A stretch of 7,283 bases of DNA from SZUA-430 sp044375275 (GTDB lineage: Bacteria; Pseudomonadota; Alphaproteobacteria; Micropepsales; Micropepsaceae). How positions within the stretch are numbered: position 1 is the stretch's first letter; each line of letters starts with the position of its first letter. Of the stretch, positions 1 to 5,599 are shown in pieces. Made by a program: the position numbers and the translations under genes. The notes beneath the pieces were generated by a model. The model ran no database searches and was not told the DNA's origin. It was given only the letters and a program-made list of their open reading frames with translations. Location of the stretch: assembly GCA_044375275.1 (NCBI GenBank), contig JBILMZ010000177.1, forward strand, positions 1-7,283, in the 5' to 3' direction.

Positions 1-34
1 CTTCGGCCTGATGCGCCGTCGCGCTGAAGCCTAA
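1..34 (+). CDS. 3' end of a probable PEP-CTERM protein (partial)
   Basis: Only the last ten codons and a TAA stop (32-34) are present. They read FGLMRRRAEA, a hydrophobic stretch breaking into an arginine triplet and a few residues, which is how PEP-CTERM sorting tails end after their membrane helix. The PEP motif itself would lie upstream of the window. An intrinsic terminator follows 24 bases later, which supports this being a real gene end. Two complete PEP-CTERM genes lie downstream, and the one at 1365 has a similar ending (LLMRRRKAARI). The frame is seen directly; the family assignment is inference from a very short tail and its neighbours. Confidence 0.5.
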   Translation, partial: FGLMRRRAEA

Positions 35-58
35 GCGCAGGTTTCATCGCATTGAATG

Positions 59-90
59 AAGGGGCTGCCATCGAGCGGCCCCTTTTCTTT
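59..90 (+). terminator. Intrinsic terminator of the upstream PEP-CTERM gene
   Basis: An 8-bp stem GGGGCTGC/GCGGCCCC (61-68 with 75-82, one G-T wobble) closes a CATCGA loop. It is extended by two A-T pairs and followed by TTTTCTTT (83-90). It lies just after the stop codon at 34 and has the standard Rho-independent shape. Confidence 0.88.
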
Positions 91-241
91 GCGTCAGGGG
101 ATTGATCCAGAAGTCGCCGTTTGCCCCTCAGTCTGAACCGGAGCATAACCGGCAATAGCTGCAGTCTTTGCACAGCCAACCCAGCCCCCCCCAACCCGCC
201 TGCACACGCGCAGCTTTGCTGGTGTCACTCCGTCAAGGCGC
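91..241. other. Intergenic stretch between two facing terminators
   Basis: About 150 bases separate the terminator of the plus-strand gene ending at 34 from that of the minus-strand gene ending at 303. It includes a C-rich run near 186-198. The reading frames crossing it run into terminator stems and have no plausible ribosome-binding site. I see no gene or RNA here. Confidence 0.5.
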
Positions 242-278
242 AAAAAAAGGGGCGCTCCCGAACGGGCAGCACCCCTTT
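242..278 (-). terminator. Intrinsic terminator of the minus-strand PEP-CTERM gene
   Basis: Read on the minus strand, GGGGTGCT (275-268), a bulged G, and CCC pair with GGG, AGCGCCCC (256-249) around a GTTC loop, followed by a run of seven T (248-242). It lies 24 bases past the stop codon at 303. The plus-strand side has only three T after the stem, so it should work mainly for the minus-strand gene. Confidence 0.9.
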
Positions 279-302
279 GACCGGTATCAATGACGGCTTG
301 GA

Positions 303-941
303 CTATGCAGCGTTCCGGCCACGAAGCGCAGTGTAACCGAACATGAACAGCAGCCCGATGGCCATGAGCATAATCGTGGCGGGTTCAGGTGCCTCGGTGA
401 CGCTGACACCACCGATGGCAGCGCCGTACGCGCCGTCAAGATTGGAACCCGCAAATGACAGGGTTGATGAATTGGCAATGGCGGAGAACACAAAGCTCTG
501 CAGCACCCAGCCCATGTTTGTCTTGGTGAAGCTCTGGGTATTGAAAGCGACGTTCTGGTTGGAAATGCCAACGCTGACCGCAGCTTCCTTGAGCGTATCA
601 ACGCCCTTGTTGTCCGGATTGCCGGAGAGATAGAACGAAACCAGATATTGCTGCCCGGCCACCGTGGCAAATGTCTGGCTGACGCCCCCCGGATTGTTTC
701 CGCTGAGGTCGACGCTGTTGCCGCCCACCGGCGGGGCCTGCCAGTAGCTGAGGATCAGGTCAACCGAATGACCTGTCACGAGCCAGTTGGTAATGTCCGT
801 GCTGCCGCCGTTTTTCGTAACGAAAGCGCCGCTGCCACAGTCTACGCAATTGATGAAATTGCCGTTCGAAATCAGATTGGCCTGCGCCACCGACGGCAAC
901 AGAAACCCGAGCACAAGGGCCATGATCGAAAGAAACCGCAT
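303..941 (-). CDS. PEP-CTERM exosortase substrate, choice-of-anchor-C-like
   Basis: A 212-residue secreted protein. Residues 1-21 are a signal peptide ending in VAQA before NLISNGNF. The body has the features I associate with choice-of-anchor C / DUF642-like beta-sandwich proteins: the N-terminal NLISNGNF strand, a SVDLILSYWQ segment, SVDLSGNNPGGVSQTF near the middle, and a late GAAIGGVSVTE strand. Two cysteines lie close together (INCVDC, about residues 31-35). The tail has PEP at 185-187, a hydrophobic helix, then RGRNAA. The family is exported, processed by an exosortase and anchored or released at the surface; the ligand is unknown. I chose ATG at 941 because GGAG (953-950) lies 8 bases upstream; a GTG one codon earlier (944) is also possible. 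The gene is divergent from the one at 1365 and has its own terminator. Confidence 0.85.
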   Translation of the reverse strand: MRFLSIMALVLGFLLPSVAQANLISNGNFINCVDCGSGAFVTKNGGSTDITNWLVTGHSVDLILSYWQAPPVGGNSVDLSGNNPGGVSQTFATVAGQQYLVSFYLSGNPDNKGVDTLKEAAVSVGISNQNVAFNTQSFTKTNMGWVLQSFVFSAIANSSTLSFAGSNLDGAYGAAIGGVSVTEAPEPATIMLMAIGLLFMFGYTALRGRNAA

Positions 942-1127
942 CACTCACACTCCAGTTCACCAAAAGCCTTTGATCGATGGCGCAAGGACATCCTGTGCCC
1001 GGCGGCAGACATCGAATCAACCACCTCGCCTCCGAAATGTTGATAGCATTGCAACATGACCGTTTGAGCGCTTACCAAAGGGTATTGGCGTGACATTCCT
1101 CACCTGCCGTTGGAAATGAATTCCCAT

Positions 1128-1172
1128 GTGGCTTGGGAGCGAGTGGCTTGGGAGCGAGTGGCTTGGGAGCGA
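1128..1172. repeat. Three perfect tandem copies of a 15-bp unit
   Basis: The unit GTGGCTTGGGAGCGA occurs at 1128-1142, 1143-1157 and 1158-1172 with no mismatch. The array lies between AATTCC (1119-1124) and GGAATT (1175-1180). A third arm, AATTCC at 1187-1192, forms a 6-bp dyad with GGAATT around TTAGCC. The array is about 190 bases from either start codon. It could be a multi-site operator or a recent slippage expansion; the sequence alone does not decide. Confidence 0.9.
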
Positions 1173-1249
1173 TAGGAATTTTAGCCAATTCCCGCTTTGC
1201 GTGTCGGCGCACACGCTCCGGGCGAAAGCCATCGGCAAGCATGGCTGTG

Positions 1250-1278
1250 GTTGCGACGACGCAACTATTGCACGCAAT
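1250..1278. promoter_or_regulatory. Two adjacent inverted repeats, possible operator
   Basis: GTTGCG-ACGA-CGCAAC (1250-1265) is followed after one base by ATTGC-AC-GCAAT (1267-1278). Both are perfect and share the TTGC/GCAA core, as paired sites for a dimeric regulator often do. They lie about 90-115 bases before the start at 1365. No regulator is identified, and short dyads can arise by chance. Confidence 0.35.
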
Positions 1279-1364
1279 CTGGATTATCTTACAGGACGAA
1301 GTAACCACGTCGCGGTAGAGTTTGCCTGGGTGATTTGAAATTCTGATTTCAGGGGATTCAGGCA

Positions 1365-1943
1365 ATGCTGACGAAGACCAAAATGATCGCAGTGGCGGCA
1401 GCCATGCTTCTGGCGTCGCCGGCCCACGCGGCATTGTTCGTGGTGGATGCAAAGAACAACTCATCGAGCGGCGGAATTGGCCTTGGAACAATTGGCATCA
1501 CTGCCGGAGAAACGCTGACTGTGAACGTCAATCCGACTGATCTCTGGAATGCGGGTGCATTGCCTCGGTGGTCCAATGCCAACGGACTGACTGGCAACCT
1601 CTTGGCCACCGGGACGGATGACTCAGGCGCTCTTGCCGGAACGCTGATCGGTACAAATTTCGGGCTGTATACGCAAAGCGGTCTTTCAGCCCCCTATGGC
1701 GCCCTGGTGGGCGAAATTGGCGGAACGTACAAGCTTCTGGGCACCTCCTACTCGGGTCTTGCCTGGGGCTCAGGTACGCTCAGGCTGTATTACTGGGACT
1801 CGAACAACGGCGACAACACGCAGTTCGTGACCGCTGACGTCAGCAAGGTTCCTGAACCAGCGACGTTGGGCGTGGTGGCAACCATCCTGTCGATGCTCAC
1901 GGGGATCCTCCTGATGCGTCGCAGGAAGGCCGCAAGGATCTGA
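1365..1943 (+). CDS. PEP-CTERM protein with a PA-IL/LecA-like lectin domain
   Basis: A 192-residue secreted protein. Residues 1-22 form a signal peptide (MLTKTK, hydrophobic core, cleavage after SPAHA). The body (about 24-158) follows the pattern of the Pseudomonas galactose lectin PA-IL/LecA: a GIGLGTIGITAGETLTV strand, then APYGALVGEIGG (109-120) and TLRLYYWDSNNGDNTQFVTADV (138-159). These match the CGALVMKIG and ITLIYND...NNSGSFSV segments of LecA as I recall them. D145 and the DN pair at 150-151 sit where LecA binds calcium, but the loop is shorter. The sorting tail is PEP at 163-165, a hydrophobic helix, then RRRK (185-188). By family role it would be exported, processed by an exosortase and placed at the surface or in extracellular matrix; sugar binding is inference. 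AGGGGA (1351-1356) lies 8 bases before ATG. Third codon positions are less GC-rich than in aroA. A terminator follows. Confidence 0.8.
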   Translation: MLTKTKMIAVAAAMLLASPAHAALFVVDAKNNSSSGGIGLGTIGITAGETLTVNVNPTDLWNAGALPRWSNANGLTGNLLATGTDDSGALAGTLIGTNFGLYTQSGLSAPYGALVGEIGGTYKLLGTSYSGLAWGSGTLRLYYWDSNNGDNTQFVTADVSKVPEPATLGVVATILSMLTGILLMRRRKAARI

Positions 1944-1973
1944 ACCGGGGCGGAAACGGATCAGGCAACACTC

Positions 1974-2004
1974 AAGGGCAGTCTTCGGACTGCCCTTTTT
2001 GTTT
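1974..2004 (+). terminator. Intrinsic terminator with UUCG loop
   Basis: A perfect 10-bp stem AAGGGCAGTC/GACTGCCCTT (1974-1983 with 1988-1997) closes the very stable TTCG tetraloop, followed by a T-run and GTTT. It begins 30 bases after the stop codon at 1943. Confidence 0.95.
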
Positions 2005-2304
2005 GCGTAAGAATGCGTACCGTGCCGGACGGTGTCCGCGTATCAGGCGGAATGGCTCGCCCTTCCCTGCCGCATCCGGAAAGCCCTGCGCCCGGGCCTG
2101 CGTCAATTTGTTCTCTTTTTGTTTTCGGCGATTTCGGCGATGTTCGGCGCTGCAGATCGATAGCGTCGGAATCCGTCAATGACGGACCCCACGCCAATCT
2201 CTCCCGAAAAACACACCACACCCAGGCCTGGCAACACGCTGCAAGACACGGCGCGAAACGCCATGCGCGCAGCCAGGTCGCCACATCCGGAAGGATCCGT
2301 AACA
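2005..2304. other. Intergenic stretch with short repeats, probable leader of the next gene
   Basis: This holds a dyad ACCGT-GCCGG-ACGGT (2019-2033) and a 9-bp tandem unit TTTCGGCGA (2123-2131, 2132-2140, then a degenerate third copy to about 2149). In-frame codons from 2179 could extend the hypothetical gene at 2305 upstream, but their third positions are much less GC-rich than those after 2305. I therefore treat this as mostly non-coding. No clear promoter is visible. Confidence 0.45.
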
Positions 2305-2763
<459 letters not shown>

Positions 2764-2796
2764 CCGCAATGCGGCAAGGCGGAATCATTCAGGCAT

Positions 2797-3306
2797 TTAC
2801 TCTTTGTCCAGGTCGCCCTTGTCGATGATGTCACCGACATCGTCGTCATCGTCGACGCTTTCGATAAGGGTGTCGTCATCTTCCTCGTCATCGTCGTCGG
2901 CCTCGATTTCCTCGAGATCGACTTCGTCACCGACGACTTCGGGCTTGTCGTCCTTGTCTTCGGCGTCTTCATCCTCAACGAGGTCTGGATCGGCGATGGC
3001 TTCATCGTCGAGGGCGACCTCCTTGATCTCCTCTTCGGCCTCGGCCTCTTCCTCTTCGGCGCCCTCCGGAGCCTCGGTTTCATCACCGTCTTCGGTGTCG
3101 TCACGTGCCTCCTTGGCGCGGACCGGACCCTCTTCGGTATCTCTGATCAGGGAAGCCGATGAACGCGGACGGCGCATCTTCACGATGGCTTCAGCGGTGA
3201 AGCTGAAGGCGCACTTCGGACACACGATCGGCTTCTTGCTCAGATCGTAAAATTTTGCCGCGCAACTGGGGCAAATGCGCTTTGTTCCAATATCCGGAGC
3301 AGGCAC
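2797..3306 (-). CDS. FYDLN-type acidic zinc-ribbon protein (TIGR02300-like)
   Basis: A 169-residue protein of an alphaproteobacterial family whose role is not established. The N-terminal part is a zinc ribbon with C12-x2-C15 and C29-x2-C32. The family hallmark FYDLN appears here as FYDLS (19-23), followed by KKPIVCPKC. Residues about 56-169 are almost entirely Asp/Glu-rich, low-complexity and probably disordered. I chose GTG at 3306, giving MPAPDIGTKRICPSC, because family members as I recall them begin a few residues before GTKR and no ATG lies closer. AGGA (3320-3317) is 10 bases upstream. An upstream extension to 3579 is open but would run through the divergent aroA 5' region and is not family-like. 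The gene is divergent from aroA, and I see no T-run terminator before the tRNA gene, so read-through into tRNA-Ala is possible. Confidence 0.85.
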   Translation of the reverse strand: MPAPDIGTKRICPSCAAKFYDLSKKPIVCPKCAFSFTAEAIVKMRRPRSSASLIRDTEEGPVRAKEARDDTEDGDETEAPEGAEEEEAEAEEEIKEVALDDEAIADPDLVEDEDAEDKDDKPEVVGDEVDLEEIEADDDDEEDDDTLIESVDDDDDVGDIIDKGDLDKE

Positions 3307-3431
3307 CGGTGGGATTTCCTGGAGTTTGAGGGGGTAATAGCGGGGCGTCCCATTGCCATGAAGCGGGCCACCTGTCAAAGAGAAGTTGAAGCCACCATGG
3401 CCCCACACAACCAAATGCAAAACGTCGCACC

Positions 3432-4796
3432 TTGACCACGACAGCCAATTCCCAGCCTTTGCCCCAGCCCTTGATGGCCCAAAAGTCCAGGCCACTGGCC
3501 GGAAACCCCCAAATACCGGGTGACAAGTCGATTTCCCACCGCGCCCTGATCTTCGGAGCACTTTCAGTGGGGGAAACAACCGTCGAGGGTCTTCTCGAGG
3601 CCGGTGACGTCCTCAACACGGCTTCCGTCCTGCGCGAACTCGGCGCCAGCGTCGAACGCGGCACGGACGGCATCTGGCGCATCCGGGGCGTCGGCGTCGG
3701 CGGTTTCGCCGAGCCTTCCAACGTCCTGGATCACGGAAATTCGGGCACCGGCGTGCGCCTCATGATGGGCGCCGTGGCGACTGCCCCGATCACGGCGACC
3801 TTCACGGGCGACGCCTCCCTCAGGAAGCGCCCCATGCGCCGGGTCCTCGACCCGCTTGAGCGCTTCGGCGCCGAAGCCGTCGGCCGACGCGGCGGATTGC
3901 TGCCGCTGACCCTGAAAGGCGCGTCGAACCCGGTCCCGGTGACATATGAACTGCCGGTCCCGTCGGCCCAAGTGAAGTCGGCCGTCCTGCTCGCAGGCCT
4001 CAACGCCCCGGGCGAGACCACGATCATCGAACCCGAAGCCACCCGCGACCACACCGAGCGCATGCTCCGCCACTTCGGCGCCGAGGTCACGATCACGTCT
4101 GCCGGCAAGGCCGGACGCACGATCACGCTCAAGGGCTACCCGATGCTCACGGGGCGCCCTGTTGTGGTGCCACCCGACCCCTCCTCCGCGGCCTTCCCGC
4201 TGGTGGCAGCGATCCTGGTACCTGGTTCGAAGCTGACGCTCTCGCGCGTCATGCTCAACCCGACACGCGCCGGCCTCATCACCGTCCTCAAACGCATGGG
4301 CGCCAGCATCACGGTCACCAACGAGCGCATCGAAAGCGGCGAAACCGTTGGCGATCTCGAAGTCACCGCCAGCGCCCTGCGCTGCACGACGACCGAGCCC
4401 GAGATCGCACCCTCGATGATCGACGAGTTCCCGATCCTCGCCGTCGCCGCCGCCTTCGCCGAAGGCACGACGCGCATGAACGGCCTCGCCGAGTTGCGCG
4501 TGAAGGAAAGCGACCGCCTCGCCGCCGTGGCAGCCGGCCTCGCCCAGATCGGTATCACCCATCGCATGGGCGATGACTGGCTTGAAGTCGATGGCCGCGG
4601 CGGCGACGGTGTCCCCGGTGGCGGCCGCGTGACAACCCACATGGACCACCGCATCGCGATGTCGTTCCTCGTGGCAGGCCTCGCCGCCCGGCAAGGTGTC
4701 ACCGTCGACGACACGGCCTTCATCTCGACGAGCTTCCCGACCTTCATCCCGATGATGGAAAGGCTCGGCGCCATCTTCAAGAGACCCAACGCGTGA
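3432..4796 (+). CDS. aroA: 3-phosphoshikimate 1-carboxyvinyltransferase (EPSP synthase)
   Basis: This cytoplasmic enzyme joins shikimate-3-phosphate and phosphoenolpyruvate to form EPSP, the sixth step of the shikimate pathway. In 454-residue numbering the visible motifs are PGDKSISHRAL (29-39, with K32, S33 and R37 as substrate contacts), HGNSGTGVRL (101-110), SLRKRPM (129-135), SAQVKSAVLLAGLN (178-191), SMIDEFP (328-334, catalytic Asp331), ELRVKESDRL (354-363, Glu359) and DHRIAM (405-410). Overall it resembles the alphaproteobacterial/CP4-like group. The position of CP4's glyphosate-insensitivity alanine is Gly105 here, so this marker predicts a sensitive enzyme. The start is uncertain. TTG 3432 keeps the PQPLMAQKSRPLAG lead-in typical of relatives; ATG 3474 would shorten it by 14 residues. 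Neither has a clear ribosome-binding site. The stop overlaps the cmk start, indicating an operon. Confidence 0.95.
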   Translation: MTTTANSQPLPQPLMAQKSRPLAGNPQIPGDKSISHRALIFGALSVGETTVEGLLEAGDVLNTASVLRELGASVERGTDGIWRIRGVGVGGFAEPSNVLDHGNSGTGVRLMMGAVATAPITATFTGDASLRKRPMRRVLDPLERFGAEAVGRRGGLLPLTLKGASNPVPVTYELPVPSAQVKSAVLLAGLNAPGETTIIEPEATRDHTERMLRHFGAEVTITSAGKAGRTITLKGYPMLTGRPVVVPPDPSSAAFPLVAAILVPGSKLTLSRVMLNPTRAGLITVLKRMGASITVTNERIESGETVGDLEVTASALRCTTTEPEIAPSMIDEFPILAVAAAFAEGTTRMNGLAELRVKESDRLAAVAAGLAQIGITHRMGDDWLEVDGRGGDGVPGGGRVTTHMDHRIAMSFLVAGLAARQGVTVDDTAFISTSFPTFIPMMERLGAIFKRPNA

Positions 4797-5440
4797 AGCG
4801 CCTGCCGGTCATCGCGATCGACGGCCCCGCCGCCTCCGGCAAGGGCACCATCGCCCGGCGTGTGTCGGCAGCCCTGGAGTTCGCGCATCTCGACACCGGC
4901 ATGCTCTATCGCGCGGTGGGCCTCGCCGTCCTCAAGCGCAACGAAGACCCCGCCGATCCCGTCGCGGCCGAGCGCGCCGTGCACGCGCTCGACCTCTCGC
5001 TCCTGCAGGACCCGCAGCTGCGCTCGGACACCGCAGGCGCGGCCGCCTCGAAAGTTGCAGCCGTCCCCGCCGTGCGTGAAGCCCTGCTGAATTTCCAGCG
5101 CGCCTTCGCCTCCAGCCCCCCGGGCGGACACGGCGCCGTGCTGGATGGCCGCGACATCGGCACCGTCATCTGCCCGGACGCCAACGTGAAGCTCTTCGTG
5201 ACCGCAAGCCCGGAAATCCGGGCCCGGCGGCGCTATCTCGAGCTTTTCGCCCAAGGCTCGACCCGCACCGAGGTCGAAGTCCTGGCCGACATCCAGGCCC
5301 GCGACCAGCGGGACATGAGCCGCCCTGTCGCACCCCTGGCCCAGGCAGCCGATGCACACTTGCTGGATACCAGCAATCTGGATATAGAAGCCGCCGTCGC
5401 CCGGGCGTTGGAAATCGTAAGGGCGGCTCTCGGCACATGA
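4793..5440 (+). CDS. cmk: Cytidylate kinase (CMP/dCMP kinase)
   Basis: It phosphorylates CMP and dCMP with ATP in pyrimidine nucleotide salvage and synthesis. The 215-residue protein shows the P-loop GPAASGKGT (11-19), DTGMLYRA (34-41) at the nucleoside-binding side, LDGRDIGTVICPDA (117-130), the lid arginines RARRR (143-147), RDQRDMSR (170-177) and a LDTSNLD strand (191-197). It is slightly shorter than the Escherichia coli enzyme, as I recall alphaproteobacterial forms to be. The GTG start lies inside the aroA stop (GTGA, four-base overlap), so translation is probably coupled and the two form an operon. A strong terminator starts 10 bases after the stop, closing the aroA-cmk unit before rpsA. 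Confidence 0.96.
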   Translation: MKRLPVIAIDGPAASGKGTIARRVSAALEFAHLDTGMLYRAVGLAVLKRNEDPADPVAAERAVHALDLSLLQDPQLRSDTAGAAASKVAAVPAVREALLNFQRAFASSPPGGHGAVLDGRDIGTVICPDANVKLFVTASPEIRARRRYLELFAQGSTRTEVEVLADIQARDQRDMSRPVAPLAQAADAHLLDTSNLDIEAAVARALEIVRAALGT

Positions 5441-5450
5441 GTGTGTGCGT

Positions 5451-5490
5451 GCGCTTTGGGGTTGGGGCCCCATAAGCGCTTTTTTGTCTT
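5451..5490 (+). terminator. Intrinsic terminator after cmk
   Basis: GCGCTT (5451-5456) pairs with AAGCGC (5474-5479), and TGGGG (5457-5461) with CCCCA (5468-5472). There is a one-base bulge, a TTGGGG loop, and a T6 run at 5480-5485. It begins 10 bases after the cmk stop codon. Confidence 0.93.
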
Positions 5491-5599
5491 GTTTGAACCG
5501 GGTGATCGAGGCCTGCGGTCCCGCGCAGCAGCCGTCGAACCAAGTCCGCCGTCAACTTGAACGGTTTGGCAATCGCCTGCATCTGGAGTTTTTCTGCAT
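5491..5599 (+). promoter_or_regulatory. rpsA upstream region, presumed promoter and leader
   Basis: Because a terminator precedes it, this stretch should carry an rpsA promoter. TTGAAC occurs twice (5493-5498 and 5557-5562), but neither has a good -10 box 17 bases on, so I do not assign one. A small hairpin CTGCG/CGCAG (5513-5517 with 5524-5528) and CAAGT/ACTTG could fold in a leader. GGAG at 5585-5588 is the ribosome-binding site, 11 bases before ATG 5600. S1 represses its own mRNA in enterobacteria; whether that applies here cannot be read from the sequence. Confidence 0.4.

Larger units (their letters stand above)
942..1364. other. Divergent intergenic region between two PEP-CTERM genes
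   Basis: These 423 bases must hold the promoters of the genes at 941 (minus) and 1365 (plus). They contain a 15-bp unit in three tandem copies (1128-1172), AATTCC/GGAATT dyads around it, and adjacent inverted repeats at 1250-1278 and 1337-1350. I could not place a convincing sigma-70 -35/-10 pair. No site fits the sigma-54 GG-N10-GC spacing with good flanks. Reading frames here are short, repeat-driven (LGSEW or LAPKP repeats) and lack ribosome-binding sites, so I regard the region as non-coding. Confidence 0.6.

Noticed and set aside
121..336. 71-codon plus-strand frame in the first intergenic region
   Set aside because: It runs through a terminator stem and into the end of the minus-strand PEP-CTERM gene; it has no ribosome-binding site and no recognisable motif.
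1128..1172. CRISPR array or plasmid-type origin iterons
   Set aside because: There are no spacers between the 15-bp units, so it is not CRISPR. No replication gene or AT-rich unwinding region is nearby.
1240..1255. Sigma-54 promoter-like TGGCTG...TTGC
   Set aside because: The spacing between the GG and GC elements is two bases too short for a -24/-12 promoter.
1126..1338. Frames encoding LGSEW or LAPKP repeats
   Set aside because: The periodic peptides come only from the 15-bp DNA repeat; there is no ribosome-binding site or coding bias.
3350..3378. Promoter for the FYDLN-type gene with a perfect TTGACA at 3378-3373 (minus)
   Set aside because: The hexamer 17 bases on is CAATGG, a poor -10; shifting the spacer by one does not help. 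It is noted but not listed as a feature.
3394..3400. GCCACCATGG resembling a eukaryotic Kozak start
   Set aside because: All context is bacterial; the match is chance and the frame ends after 12 codons.
3564..4694. Long minus-strand frame opposite aroA
   Set aside because: Its Ala/Gly/Asp/Arg/His-rich composition is typical of antisense of high-GC3 genes; aroA motifs on the plus strand are complete.
4136..5473. 445-codon minus-strand frame across aroA and cmk
   Set aside because: It spans two well-defined plus-strand genes and the cmk terminator stem, so it is not a real gene.
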